The notes below the pieces were generated by a model. The model searched no databases, was not told the origin of the DNA, and saw only the letters and a program-made list of their open reading frames with translations. A program made the position numbers and the translations under genes. This document shows positions 26,218-33,856 of a stretch of DNA of 64,000 nucleotides, piece by piece (positions within the stretch are counted from its first letter, which is position 1; each line of letters opens with the position of its first letter). Location of the stretch: NCBI RefSeq assembly GCF_011050365.1, contig NZ_DRFV01000006.1, positions 62,001-126,000 on the forward strand. The letters run 5' to 3'. The stretch is from Pseudohongiella sp. Lineage in GTDB: Bacteria; Pseudomonadota; Gammaproteobacteria; Pseudomonadales; Pseudohongiellaceae.

Positions 26218-26504
26218 AAAATTTACTGGTACTGAATATTCCGCCTGCACTGGAAGACGATATGGTTGACTACCTGTTGGCTCTGGAGGAGGTAAAAGGA
26301 TTTACGTCGTTTACCGCGCAGGGGCACGGCGGTGGTGAACGGTTGACCGTGACCGAGCAGGTCAGCGGGCGCCGGCAACGGGTACAGTTCGAAATCATTG
26401 TTGATGAGGCGCTTGTCGAGCGGGTGGTTTCCGGGCTGACAGATAACGTGGGCAAAGACATTGCGTACTGGCATTTGCCGGTCAGTGGCATCGGCCACAC
26501 CTGA
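26214..26504 (+). CDS. DUF3240 family protein at end of RND operon
   Basis: A 96-residue soluble protein with a ferredoxin-like, PII-resembling pattern (MKNLLVLNIPPALEDDMVDYLLALEE... VTEQVSGRRQRVQFEIIVDEALVERVVSGLTDNVGKDIAYWHLPVSGIG). DUF3240 members are repeatedly found as the last gene of RND efflux operons, as here (ATGA overlap with the pump). No function has been proven; the PII/CutA-like shape suggests a small trimeric regulator or metal sensor acting on the pump, which is inference. Confidence 0.78.
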   Translation: MKNLLVLNIPPALEDDMVDYLLALEEVKGFTSFTAQGHGGGERLTVTEQVSGRRQRVQFEIIVDEALVERVVSGLTDNVGKDIAYWHLPVSGIGHT

Positions 26505-26567
26505 GCCCGTTATCTGCGCATGCCGCCAGAGGCATGAAGCTGTCACCGCAGACGCAGGAAAACGATC

Positions 26568-26615
26568 AAGGGGCTATCTTCAGGCAATTAACAGCCTCCT
26601 GAAGATAAGCCCCTT
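26568..26615. terminator. Long hairpin between convergent operons
   Basis: Arms 26568-26584 (AAGGGGCTATCTTCAGG) and 26598-26615 are complementary over 17 pairs with a single bulged base, enclosing a 13-base loop. The element sits between the ends of the rightward RND operon (26504) and the leftward eight-gene operon (26660), so it most likely terminates both. Confidence 0.65.
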
Positions 26616-26659
26616 AACTTAAGCCCCGCATTAAATGCTGTGTAGAAGAGCCTGTTGAT

Positions 26660-27400
26660 TTAATCTTTTGACGGTTTTCGCAAAACCTTTTTGCCGGTAA
26701 TCATGGCAGAGACAAGTCCGTTACGATGACGTATTTCGTCATAAACGACAGCCGCTACATGCAGAAAGATTGCGCCCAGCATAAGCCAGAAAATAATTTT
26801 ATGAATGGCGATAAAGGGCTCGCGAAACTGACGCATGGCGGCATAACCCTCCGGATCCAGCAACTCCTTGTTACCCGGAACCAGGCCAATCAACTGGCTG
26901 TGATCTTCTCCTGCACCGGTCGCCCACTCGGCAAACTCATGACCAAACGGAGGGAAGTATAAATCAGTGCCGGCCAGCACGAGGCCGGTGCACATCTGGC
27001 CCACCAATAACATGTACAATGCCAGCAGCATCAAGCGGGCTGCGGGGTTATGCCCCCGGTATACAGGTGCCTGGCCGTTACGTATTCCGTAAAGCCAGTC
27101 TTTTAACTCGCCAACATATCCGCGTCCGAAGGGAACAACGGATCCCCAACGCGAGAAGCGGCTGCCAATGAACCCCCATACCAGACGCCAGATCAAATTG
27201 AATGCAAATACATAGCCAACGTAAGCATGCATAATCTTCAGCGTGATTTTTCCGTCGCCGCTGATGCCCAGGAAATCCGCATACAGAATGGCTGAGCCGA
27301 TTGTCATCAGGGCCAGGACACACAGGACGTTCACCCAATGAAATATTCTAATGGAACGGTCCCAGACTTTTACTTCGTATAGTTCGTTTTCGTTGGTCAT
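26660..27400 (-). CDS. Cytochrome b561 family protein
   Basis: An integral membrane b-type cytochrome of 246 residues with four predicted helices at about 20-45, 55-78, 115-140 and 195-220, each carrying candidate haem-ligand His residues (FHWVNVL, KIMHAYVGY, FIAIHKIIFW, AIFLHVAAVVYDE). It fits the Ni-Fe hydrogenase-type b subunit/cytochrome b561 fold, moving electrons between the quinone pool and a periplasmic or membrane partner. It is the last gene of the minus-strand operon, 40 bases after the QseC-like kinase, and could supply electrons to the iron oxygenase-like enzyme in the same operon (inference). Its own promoter in the 40-base gap is unlikely. Confidence 0.85.
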   Translation of the reverse strand: MTNENELYEVKVWDRSIRIFHWVNVLCVLALMTIGSAILYADFLGISGDGKITLKIMHAYVGYVFAFNLIWRLVWGFIGSRFSRWGSVVPFGRGYVGELKDWLYGIRNGQAPVYRGHNPAARLMLLALYMLLVGQMCTGLVLAGTDLYFPPFGHEFAEWATGAGEDHSQLIGLVPGNKELLDPEGYAAMRQFREPFIAIHKIIFWLMLGAIFLHVAAVVYDEIRHRNGLVSAMITGKKVLRKPSKD

Positions 27401-27440
27401 GTTAGTTACTCTCCGTATTGCTTTGCTGGTCAGTTTGACT

Positions 27441-28823
27441 TTATTTTGTGTCGCTTGTATGAAATATGTTCAACGGGAAGCATACGCGTACCTGCAGGCC
27501 GCCGAGGCGGCTGGTGTCCAATACCAGGGTTCCCTGATGTCGCTCCACAATGCGTTTGGCGATAGACAGACCCAGTCCTGAGCCATGGGTATCGCCACTG
27601 GAAAAGAAGCGTTCGGCAAGCAACGCTCGGTCTTCTTCTGACACGCCGGCGCCGGAATCATCTACGCATAAACACCAAACGTGCTCCCGGATCATGATGC
27701 TGACAATGATGCGCGTGCCTTCATCTGTGTGAGTAATAGCGTTGCCTACCAGATTCTGTAGCAGGGTCTTGAACGAGCCTGGTTCAAATGCCTGTTCGCT
27801 GATGCCTGGCGCAGGTGCCTCAACTTCGAGTGACTGATGTCTTTGCAAGGCCAGCGGCATAATATCGGAGATCGCGCTGCGGGTTTCTTCCAGGATATTG
27901 ATAGCGGTTTTATGAGTGATAGCAGCGTCGGACAGGCGGGCCAACTCTAACATCTGTGATACAAGTCGCGATGTGCGTTCGACCGCTTTGTGCAGATGTT
28001 CCAGGGATTCGTGGGTTTGCTCTGGGTTGACTTCGTTCCTGGCGTTGTCCAGATGCACCTTCATCACTGCTAACGGTGTACGTAGCTCATGCGCGGCGTC
28101 GGCGATAAAGCGTTGTTCACGCGTGAGTAATTGTTTAACCTGCAGCAACAGCCGGTTAATGGCGGCCTGCATGGGTGCGACTTCCTGCGGCAGATCAGGT
28201 TCCGTGATTGGCACCAGACTGTCGGGGTCGCGAGAGCGGATCTGCTGCGCCAGTCTATCCAGCGGTTTAAGCCCGGAGCCTATGGCAGCCCACACCAACA
28301 ATAGCATCAACGGTATCCCGATGAGATCTGGCACGATCGTACCGAGCACGATTCGGCTAACGGTCTCGCCACGAATGTCAGTGCGCTCTCCTACCCAAAT
28401 AGACAGGCCTGAATCAGGCAACGTCAGCACGTAGGTACGCCAGTCATTGTCCGGCTGTGCAAGTGTTGCAAACCCGGGGCTCCAGTCAATCAACGGAAAC
28501 TCTGGAGCGGAAAACGAACCCGCAGTCAGCTGTCCTCTTGCATCTTTTACCCAGTAGGCAACTTTGGCTTCGTAAGGGTGTCCGATCGCCGGATGGTCCG
28601 CTGTTGATTCCACCAGCATTCGTGCCAATACATCATGGTCAAGCTGTGCCATGGGTTCACTCAGCAGGCCGGCGAGGACGCGCGCGCTTTGCGCCAGTTG
28701 CGCATCGAATAACTCTTCAACCTCGTGTGCGGCATCCAGGTAGCTGAATAAACCCAGCATGACTGAGCCGAGCACAAGCAGTCCCATCACCCTGATAATG
28801 ATACGTTTACGAATAGAGCTCAT
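27441..28823 (-). CDS. QseC-like sensor histidine kinase
   Basis: A 460-residue membrane kinase. N-terminal helix at about 8-30, a periplasmic loop of about 130 residues starting with AHEVEELFDAQLAQSARVLAGLL (strongly reminiscent of the QseC sensor domain), second helix at about 165-185, HAMP, HisKA with AAHELRTPLAVMKVHLD (His245), and an ATPase domain with NLVGNAITHTD, DDSGAGV and GSGLGLSIAKRIV. QseC/PmrB-type kinases answer to envelope signals such as cationic peptides, Fe3+ or catecholamines. It overlaps its response regulator gene by 4 bases. Being inside the biosynthesis-like operon, it would be induced along with it. Confidence 0.88.
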   Translation of the reverse strand: MSSIRKRIIIRVMGLLVLGSVMLGLFSYLDAAHEVEELFDAQLAQSARVLAGLLSEPMAQLDHDVLARMLVESTADHPAIGHPYEAKVAYWVKDARGQLTAGSFSAPEFPLIDWSPGFATLAQPDNDWRTYVLTLPDSGLSIWVGERTDIRGETVSRIVLGTIVPDLIGIPLMLLLVWAAIGSGLKPLDRLAQQIRSRDPDSLVPITEPDLPQEVAPMQAAINRLLLQVKQLLTREQRFIADAAHELRTPLAVMKVHLDNARNEVNPEQTHESLEHLHKAVERTSRLVSQMLELARLSDAAITHKTAINILEETRSAISDIMPLALQRHQSLEVEAPAPGISEQAFEPGSFKTLLQNLVGNAITHTDEGTRIIVSIMIREHVWCLCVDDSGAGVSEEDRALLAERFFSSGDTHGSGLGLSIAKRIVERHQGTLVLDTSRLGGLQVRVCFPLNIFHTSDTK

Positions 28824-29482
28824 ACGTTACTCTCAATCATGTAACCTACGCCACGGAGCGTTCTGATAAGTTCTGGGCACAGTTTTTTTCGTAGGTGATG
28901 GATATGAACTTCCAGGGTATTGCTGTCCACTTCATCTGACCAGCCGTATAATGACTGTTCAAGCTGATCCCGTGTGAGTACCCGGTCAGGTTGTGACAAG
29001 AGTTCGTGTAACAACACGTACTCCATGCGCGACAGCGCTACAATCCTGTCAAGGTAGCCAACCTGCTGATTTCCGGGGTTGAGGGTAACCCCGCGTAATT
29101 CGATTTTGGGTGCTGCGCGTCCGGCGCTGCGTCGCAACAGCGCGCGCAAGCGCGCCTTTAGTTCATCGGTGTCAAAAGGTTTGATCAGATAGTCATCGGC
29201 ACCGGCGTCAAGTCCTGCGATTCGGTCCTGTACACCATCCCTGGATGTCAGAATCAGTACCGGCGTCTGCTGGCGGCGATCACGCATCGCGCGCAGGACT
29301 GCCAGGCCATCCATTTTGGGCAGCCCAAGGTCAAGAATGACCAGATCAAAACTTTCGCTGCTGGTCGCATGCAGTGCACTTTTACCGTCCTGCAACCAGT
29401 CCATTGTGTATGATTCAGAGCGCAGAGCGGTAAGAATGCCTTTGGCCAGGGATTCATGATCTTCTACCAGCAATACGCGCAT
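28820..29482 (-). CDS. QseB/PmrA-like response regulator
   Basis: An OmpR-family regulator of 220 residues: receiver domain (LLVEDHESL; phospho-acceptor Asp51 in VILDLGLPKMDG; LTSRD; DYLIKPFD) and winged helix (HIHHLRKKLCPELIRTLRGVGYMI). The short, compact form and sequence pattern match the QseB/PmrA/BasR subgroup. A perfect CTTAAG-N5-CTTAAG repeat, the PmrA-box layout, lies upstream of the first gene of this operon (33746-33762), so the regulator probably controls its own operon. The start is 18 bases downstream of the TPR gene. Confidence 0.9.
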   Translation of the reverse strand: MRVLLVEDHESLAKGILTALRSESYTMDWLQDGKSALHATSSESFDLVILDLGLPKMDGLAVLRAMRDRRQQTPVLILTSRDGVQDRIAGLDAGADDYLIKPFDTDELKARLRALLRRSAGRAAPKIELRGVTLNPGNQQVGYLDRIVALSRMEYVLLHELLSQPDRVLTRDQLEQSLYGWSDEVDSNTLEVHIHHLRKKLCPELIRTLRGVGYMIESNV

Positions 29483-29500
29483 GGCAGTGCTCCTGTGCGG

Positions 29501-30118
29501 TTACATTTTTGACAGCAATGTCTCAATTTCGAGCCGGCGTCCGCTGTCAGCCAATTCGCGTCCTGGCCTGGGTGGCGCAGCAAGGGCTTTCTGCAGGCTT
29601 GCGCGTGCCTCGTCAAACCGCTCCTGATTGAACAGATAATCGCCCATGAAGTAGTTGCTGTCGATACCATCAGGGTTTATCTCCAGCGCCTTGCGCAGCA
29701 GCTTCTCGGCTTCCTTTTTGTTGCCAAACGCAATTGGCCAGGAGGGAACCTGATAGTACAATGCGCCCAGGCTGGTGTATACGGATCCCTGTAGTGCGTC
29801 CGGATCCAGATCCAGCGCGACCTCCAGTTGCGAACGTGCCTGCTTTACGCGCGATAACGCGCTCAAGCCACCATCCACGCCTGCCCACGTACTCAGGATA
29901 ATGCCATACCAGATGTGGGTTTCGGCGCTGTCAGGATTTTCGTTCACCATCTTTTCAGCTTCTGCGGCCAATGCCTCAAAAACATCAGACTGTTGGTCTT
30001 TGGCCGTCTGATAGTTGGCGATCGCCCAATCCGATTGCAGTTTCTGGTAATCAGCCGCCGACGCGGCACTGCTAACGCCAAGCACGAATACCAAACTCAA
30101 AAGCGATAATGTTTTCAT
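29501..30118 (-). CDS. Exported TPR-repeat protein
   Basis: A 205-residue protein with signal peptide MKTLSLLSLVFVLGVSSAASA. The mature part contains tetratricopeptide-type helical pairs: one near 55-80 (ETHIWYGIILSTWAGVDGG), one near 90-115 (SQLEVALDLDPDALQGSVYTSLGALYYQ), and two near 135-190 (AEKLLRKALEINPDGIDSNYFMGDYLF, RFDEARASLQKAL). TPR proteins are scaffolds; a periplasmic partner-binding role is likely. The start codon overlaps the SDR stop by one base (ATGA), marking translational coupling inside the operon. No catalytic motif seen. Confidence 0.8.
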   Translation of the reverse strand: MKTLSLLSLVFVLGVSSAASAADYQKLQSDWAIANYQTAKDQQSDVFEALAAEAEKMVNENPDSAETHIWYGIILSTWAGVDGGLSALSRVKQARSQLEVALDLDPDALQGSVYTSLGALYYQVPSWPIAFGNKKEAEKLLRKALEINPDGIDSNYFMGDYLFNQERFDEARASLQKALAAPPRPGRELADSGRRLEIETLLSKM

Positions 30119-30918
30119 CAGGGATTCTCCACTCGTGTTGTTGCAAATTGACGAATTGTGGACAACTGCTTGCGCAAAGAACGGCTGACCAATTGCGGCA
30201 TTAATCCATTCAGACGAATAAATACCCGCTCGGGGTAACCCAGGTGGACTTCTGACAGATTTCTCTGCAAAGACTTAACCAGGCAGCGTGCCACTTTTTC
30301 CGGCGAATCCATCTTCACGCCCAGGGCGGCATTCATCTCTTCAACTGCGGTACTATTCATGTCTGTCAGGGTGGCACGTGGTGCCAGATAGAGAATACTG
30401 ACACGCGTATCTGCCAGCTCCCGGCGCAACGCCTCGGAGAAACCTCTCAAGGCAAATTTGGTGGCGCAGTAGCTGGCAAAGCCAGGGTAGCCGATAGCGC
30501 CGAATGTCGAGCCTACCATCACCACGCAAGACTCCGGCGCCTGTTTTAGCAGAGGTAGCATTGATTTGGTTACCAGCATGGTGGCGGTCAGGTTTATATT
30601 GATCATCCCGGAGATCTGTTCGTCATCCTGATTTTCGAAGAGGGCAAAATCATTGACACCAGCCGCATTGATCAACAGATTGAATCCGACTTTACTTTGC
30701 ATGGTCTGGGCCAGTCGCTGACGATCTTCCGGTACCCGAAGGTCAGCCGTGATGGTGCTTATTGAGTCACCATAACGCTTGTCGAGTTCAATCAATGTGG
30801 CAGTATCTCGCCCGACCGCAGTTAATCTGGCGCCCGCCGCAACCAGCTGCGCCAGTATCGCCTGGCCCATGCCGCCGGTCGCGCCAGTCAAAAGTACGAC
30901 GCTATCCTGCAAGCGCAT
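30118..30918 (-). CDS. Short-chain dehydrogenase/reductase
   Basis: A cytosolic NAD(P)-dependent oxidoreductase of 266 residues. Rossmann dinucleotide motif TGATGGMGQA at 11-20, NAAG at about 85, catalytic Ser in VVMVGSTFG and Tyr-x3-Lys in SYCATKFALRG at about 153-157. It matches the classical SDR type that reduces or oxidises carbonyl/alcohol groups of acyl or lipid substrates. The C-terminal 60 residues (VARCLVKSLQRNLSEVHLGYPERVFIRLNGLMPQLV) extend beyond the catalytic core and carry a hydrophobic helix, a feature of SDRs acting on membrane lipids. Its start overlaps the end of the upstream gene by 17 bases. Probable third chemical step of the operon's pathway. Confidence 0.85.
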   Translation of the reverse strand: MRLQDSVVLLTGATGGMGQAILAQLVAAGARLTAVGRDTATLIELDKRYGDSISTITADLRVPEDRQRLAQTMQSKVGFNLLINAAGVNDFALFENQDDEQISGMININLTATMLVTKSMLPLLKQAPESCVVMVGSTFGAIGYPGFASYCATKFALRGFSEALRRELADTRVSILYLAPRATLTDMNSTAVEEMNAALGVKMDSPEKVARCLVKSLQRNLSEVHLGYPERVFIRLNGLMPQLVSRSLRKQLSTIRQFATTRVENP

Positions 30919-31576
30919 ATTGTTCTCCCGATGCCGGCAGGGTTCTGAACATTTGTGCGTATAGCGTGTAGATTACCCTGGCAGTGTCGATAACACAGGC
31001 TTTGTCATCGTCATCGTCTAGTCTGTTGACCAGTTTCTCGTAGAATTTCATATGTTCCTGATCAAGGGCGCCATGTGAACTCAAATAGCTGAAAGCAGCT
31101 TCCGGCAGCTTGAGACTTGCCTGCAACGTGTTGGCGGCGTTGGTGGCCAGTTCAATGCTGGTGCCCTCAAGTACAAATATCATGCCGAGCATGGAGACCG
31201 GGTTGAGCCTGTTGATACGGTCGTACATGGTGCTGACCATCAGCTCTGTGGCTAACGCCGGTCTGCCATGACGCACGGCCTCGGCATCTCCACCACAGGC
31301 CTTGATGTCATTCAGTATCCACTCCTGGTGGCCGTACTCTTCTTCGATATATTCAGCCATGGCACCTCGCAACCATTCCATTCGTGCCGGTAGTCTGGCA
31401 CCACATGCCATCAGTAGAGGCACGGTATGACTGACATGGTGAAAGGCCTGTGCCAGGAACGCAGAGTAACTGCTGACGTCTACCTTGCCCTGCAAGGCAC
31501 CCTGAATGAGAGGGGAGCTGAACAGATATTTTTTTTCAGTAACTGTTGCCTGTCGTAATTCATCATAAAACTTCAT
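30902..31576 (-). CDS. Haem-oxygenase-like non-haem iron enzyme (TenA/UndA-like fold)
   Basis: A 224-residue all-helical protein of the iron-containing redox family with the haem-oxygenase-like fold. Metal-ligand pattern is present: E-x2-H at Glu80/His83 (EEEYGHQEW), Glu137 in FVLEGTSIE, and Asp172/His175 in ALDQEHMKFYEKL. This is the ligand order of UndA- and SznF-like mono- or di-iron oxidases, which cleave or hydroxylate acyl or amino-acid chains. It lacks the active-site Cys expected of thiaminase TenA. Start at ATG 31576 within the end of the ligase gene; an earlier frame start is unsupported. Product unknown; UndA-like chemistry (oxidative decarboxylation) is only one option. Confidence 0.75.
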   Translation of the reverse strand: MKFYDELRQATVTEKKYLFSSPLIQGALQGKVDVSSYSAFLAQAFHHVSHTVPLLMACGARLPARMEWLRGAMAEYIEEEYGHQEWILNDIKACGGDAEAVRHGRPALATELMVSTMYDRINRLNPVSMLGMIFVLEGTSIELATNAANTLQASLKLPEAAFSYLSSHGALDQEHMKFYEKLVNRLDDDDDKACVIDTARVIYTLYAQMFRTLPASGEQYALAG

Positions 31577-33020
31577 ATGCACTCCAGTCTGAACCGTGTT
31601 GATGAAAGTGTTGTTGATACTGATCAAGTATTTGTTCGCGCCGCAGACGACCATTGATAGTCAGCTGCTCGTTCCCGACGCTGAATGGTTCGTTGGCAGC
31701 TACCCATGAACCAACCCGTGCGTATTCCGGCAACAGGGCGTTGACCCGGTCGACAGCGCGTTGTACGGCATTTTTGTTATCGGTAGCTGGTACCAGGATT
31801 GCGGTATTAACCGGCAGGGCCTCGCCGTAAAAAAATGCCTGATTTATTTCCGGCTGACTGCACAGTTCCGCTTCTACCCATTCGGGACTGACATTGCGCC
31901 CGAACGCGGTAATAAACTGGTGTTTTTTCCGGCCATTTATGTATACAAAGCCGTCTTTGACAAATCCCAGGTCGCCGGTCGGCCAGGCTTGTGCAGGGCA
32001 ATGTGGGCTGCCCACATAACCCAGTACACCGGCACCATGAACCAATATTTCGCCATCGCCGGCGATCGAAATCTGCAGGTGGGGCAGCGCTGTTCCAACG
32101 CTACCGGGCTGATACTGTGAAGGTTTGTTGAGACAAACCACCGATGCACATTCCGAGAGGCCATAACCTTCATAAACCGGCCAGGCCAGCTCATTTATGC
32201 GGTCCAGCAATCGTTGTCCAACGCGGCCCCCGCCGACCGCGATGAAGCGATACGACGCGGGCAACTGAAAACCATGAGACTGTGCCTGCAGCAGTCCTGC
32301 CAGCAGTTGTGGCACCAGGATCATGCTGTTGGCTCTGCATTCTGTAATGGCTTGCAGCAGACCCTGCTGATCTGCGGCGCTATTGGATAGTGCATTGATA
32401 TTGCGAACGCAGACGGTTGCACCTGATATAAAGGCCGCCCACACACCCAGATTTTCAAGTAGCACTGCCAGCGGCAACAGTGTCAAATACCGGCTCAACG
32501 ATTGATCCGCGGTTATGTCTGTCAGTGCTTTTGCTACCGTGAGCATCGCTGCAGCAGACAGACAAACGCCTTTGGGCGTGCCTGTTGTCCCGGATGTAAA
32601 CGTTATCTTTGCCGTCTCCGCAGGCATATCGACGGGAGTAGTACTGCGTTGCCAGCCACACATGCCAGCGGCAAAGCCGAACTCGTTGAGTAGTTCGCTG
32701 TCGGGGTGAGGGCCTATCCAGGTGTCGGCACCTGTCTGTTGCAGCAAATGACGGACCTGGCTGACGGTGAAAAATGGTGGCACCGGCACACAGACACAAC
32801 CCGCCTGCAACAATGCCAGGTCCCAGACAATCCAATTCACGGTATCCGGCTCGGAAAGGGCAACCACGCGGGCACCGCTGCGCCGGAGTTGATCCACCCG
32901 GCAATCAACCTGATCTGCGATACTCTGATAGCTGTATTGTGTGTGTTCGGATTCAATGGCTATTTTGCCATGATGGCCTTTTAGAAAACGCTCAATGTTT
33001 AACAACTCAGGCGCAGACAC
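31563..33020 (-). CDS. ANL-superfamily adenylating enzyme (acyl-CoA ligase-like)
   Basis: An AMP-forming ligase-like protein of 485 residues that would activate a carboxylate as acyl-AMP. Signature A3 P-loop TFTSGTTGTPKG (residues 140-151), A5 YEGYGLSECAS, A7 PTGDLGFV and A8-like GRKKHQFITAFGRNVSPEWVEAEL are present. The A10 catalytic-lysine motif reads LTINGRLRREQI, with Arg where long-chain ligases have Lys (LTPTLKLKR), so the second half-reaction or adenylation rate may differ. GTG start at 33020 with AGGAG upstream, overlapping the hemolysin-family gene by 14 bases; its stop overlaps the iron enzyme by 14 bases. Shorter than FadD (about 560). Substrate probably a fatty acid, unproven. Confidence 0.85.
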   Translation of the reverse strand: MSAPELLNIERFLKGHHGKIAIESEHTQYSYQSIADQVDCRVDQLRRSGARVVALSEPDTVNWIVWDLALLQAGCVCVPVPPFFTVSQVRHLLQQTGADTWIGPHPDSELLNEFGFAAGMCGWQRSTTPVDMPAETAKITFTSGTTGTPKGVCLSAAAMLTVAKALTDITADQSLSRYLTLLPLAVLLENLGVWAAFISGATVCVRNINALSNSAADQQGLLQAITECRANSMILVPQLLAGLLQAQSHGFQLPASYRFIAVGGGRVGQRLLDRINELAWPVYEGYGLSECASVVCLNKPSQYQPGSVGTALPHLQISIAGDGEILVHGAGVLGYVGSPHCPAQAWPTGDLGFVKDGFVYINGRKKHQFITAFGRNVSPEWVEAELCSQPEINQAFFYGEALPVNTAILVPATDNKNAVQRAVDRVNALLPEYARVGSWVAANEPFSVGNEQLTINGRLRREQILDQYQQHFHQHGSDWSAYEVL

Positions 33021-33705
33021 GAGACTTGCTCTCCTGATGATTTGCGTTGTTATAGTGGGGCATGTAACTCAACCGTTGGAATACACCGGCCGCTTGCAGT
33101 TGGCGGAAACCCTCCGGGATATAGCCGGCCATCACTTTGGGTCTGGTCGTGTAATAACTTCCCCATTCTCTGCCATCGTGCTCGAGACGCGCCGGATCTG
33201 CGTCGGCCAGCACAACAGGGCTCAGTGTCAGGCGGGAGAAGCTGTTCAGTAACAAGGGGGTGCCGGTGAATGCGACCCATTCAAAATCGCAGCTAAACAG
33301 ATAATGCGTCAGCGCCGTGATCAGGAGCCTGGCCATGCCGGGAGAGCCCGATACCAGGTTGCCCACTTCGATGATGCTGTCTGCGGAGGTGGTCAGCGTC
33401 GTTGAGCTTTCAATCAGGCGTGCAATGGGCTGGTCCAGATACTGCTGTAAAAACAGCTGCTCATCACCTGTCGGTCGCAAACCAACAACAGCCTTAATCT
33501 CGCCGTTGCTTTCAAGTCCCAGCAACACAGGCAAAAACTGACTGACGTGAGCGCCGTATACGGCTGCAAAGTGTTCGGCTACACTTTGTTCGAGCCTGCG
33601 CCGCAGCTCAGTATTGCCGTCTGCGCAATAACTGATCAGGATACTCAGGTTCTGCTGTTCAAATGACGCCAGTTGGTCTGTGGCGGGAAACGTTAACTTA
33701 CTCAT
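33007..33705 (-). CDS. Thermostable-hemolysin family (GNAT-like) protein
   Basis: A 232-residue protein of the T_hemolysin family. Recognisable segments: AHVSQFLPVLLGLESNGEIKAVVGLRP, LFLQQYLDQPIARLIE, IIEVGNLVSGSPGMARLLITALTHYL and EWVAFTGTPLLLNSFSRLTL. Although the family takes its name from a Vibrio haemolysin, this layout is that of an acyltransferase-type (GNAT-like) fold similar to acyl-homoserine lactone synthases; there is no signal peptide. As the first gene of the operon it is likely to attach or accept an acyl group. Start ATG 33705 with GAGGG upstream. Family name must not be read as proof of haemolytic activity. Confidence 0.75.
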   Translation of the reverse strand: MSKLTFPATDQLASFEQQNLSILISYCADGNTELRRRLEQSVAEHFAAVYGAHVSQFLPVLLGLESNGEIKAVVGLRPTGDEQLFLQQYLDQPIARLIESSTTLTTSADSIIEVGNLVSGSPGMARLLITALTHYLFSCDFEWVAFTGTPLLLNSFSRLTLSPVVLADADPARLEHDGREWGSYYTTRPKVMAGYIPEGFRQLQAAGVFQRLSYMPHYNNANHQESKSRVCA

Positions 33706-33745
33706 GATAATCCCTCTGACTACGGGAGCATCATGCGCGCTGAAC

Positions 33746-33762
33746 CTTAAGTTCAGCTTAAG
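33746..33762 (-). promoter_or_regulatory. PmrA-box-like direct repeat (CTTAAG-N5-CTTAAG)
   Basis: Two exact CTTAAG hexamers separated by 5 bases, an 11-base period equal to one helical turn. This is the pattern of PmrA/BasR (and QseB cross-regulated) sites, consensus YTTAAK-N5-YTTAAK. It lies 41-57 bases upstream of the first gene of the operon encoding a QseB/PmrA-like regulator. The site is symmetric, so it could also act toward the acr3 side. Confidence 0.65.
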
Positions 33763-33856
33763 GCGTAGTTAATTCTTTAATGCGGATCTGGTGTAAAACT
33801 GACGCACAGTCGGAGGTTAGTCAGATGTCGGTGGCGGCGAGCAGGCGATCAGTCGT

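Noticed and set aside
33007-33705. Calling the T_hemolysin gene a secreted toxin
   Set aside because: No signal peptide or pore-forming pattern; the family name is historical and the context is biosynthetic.
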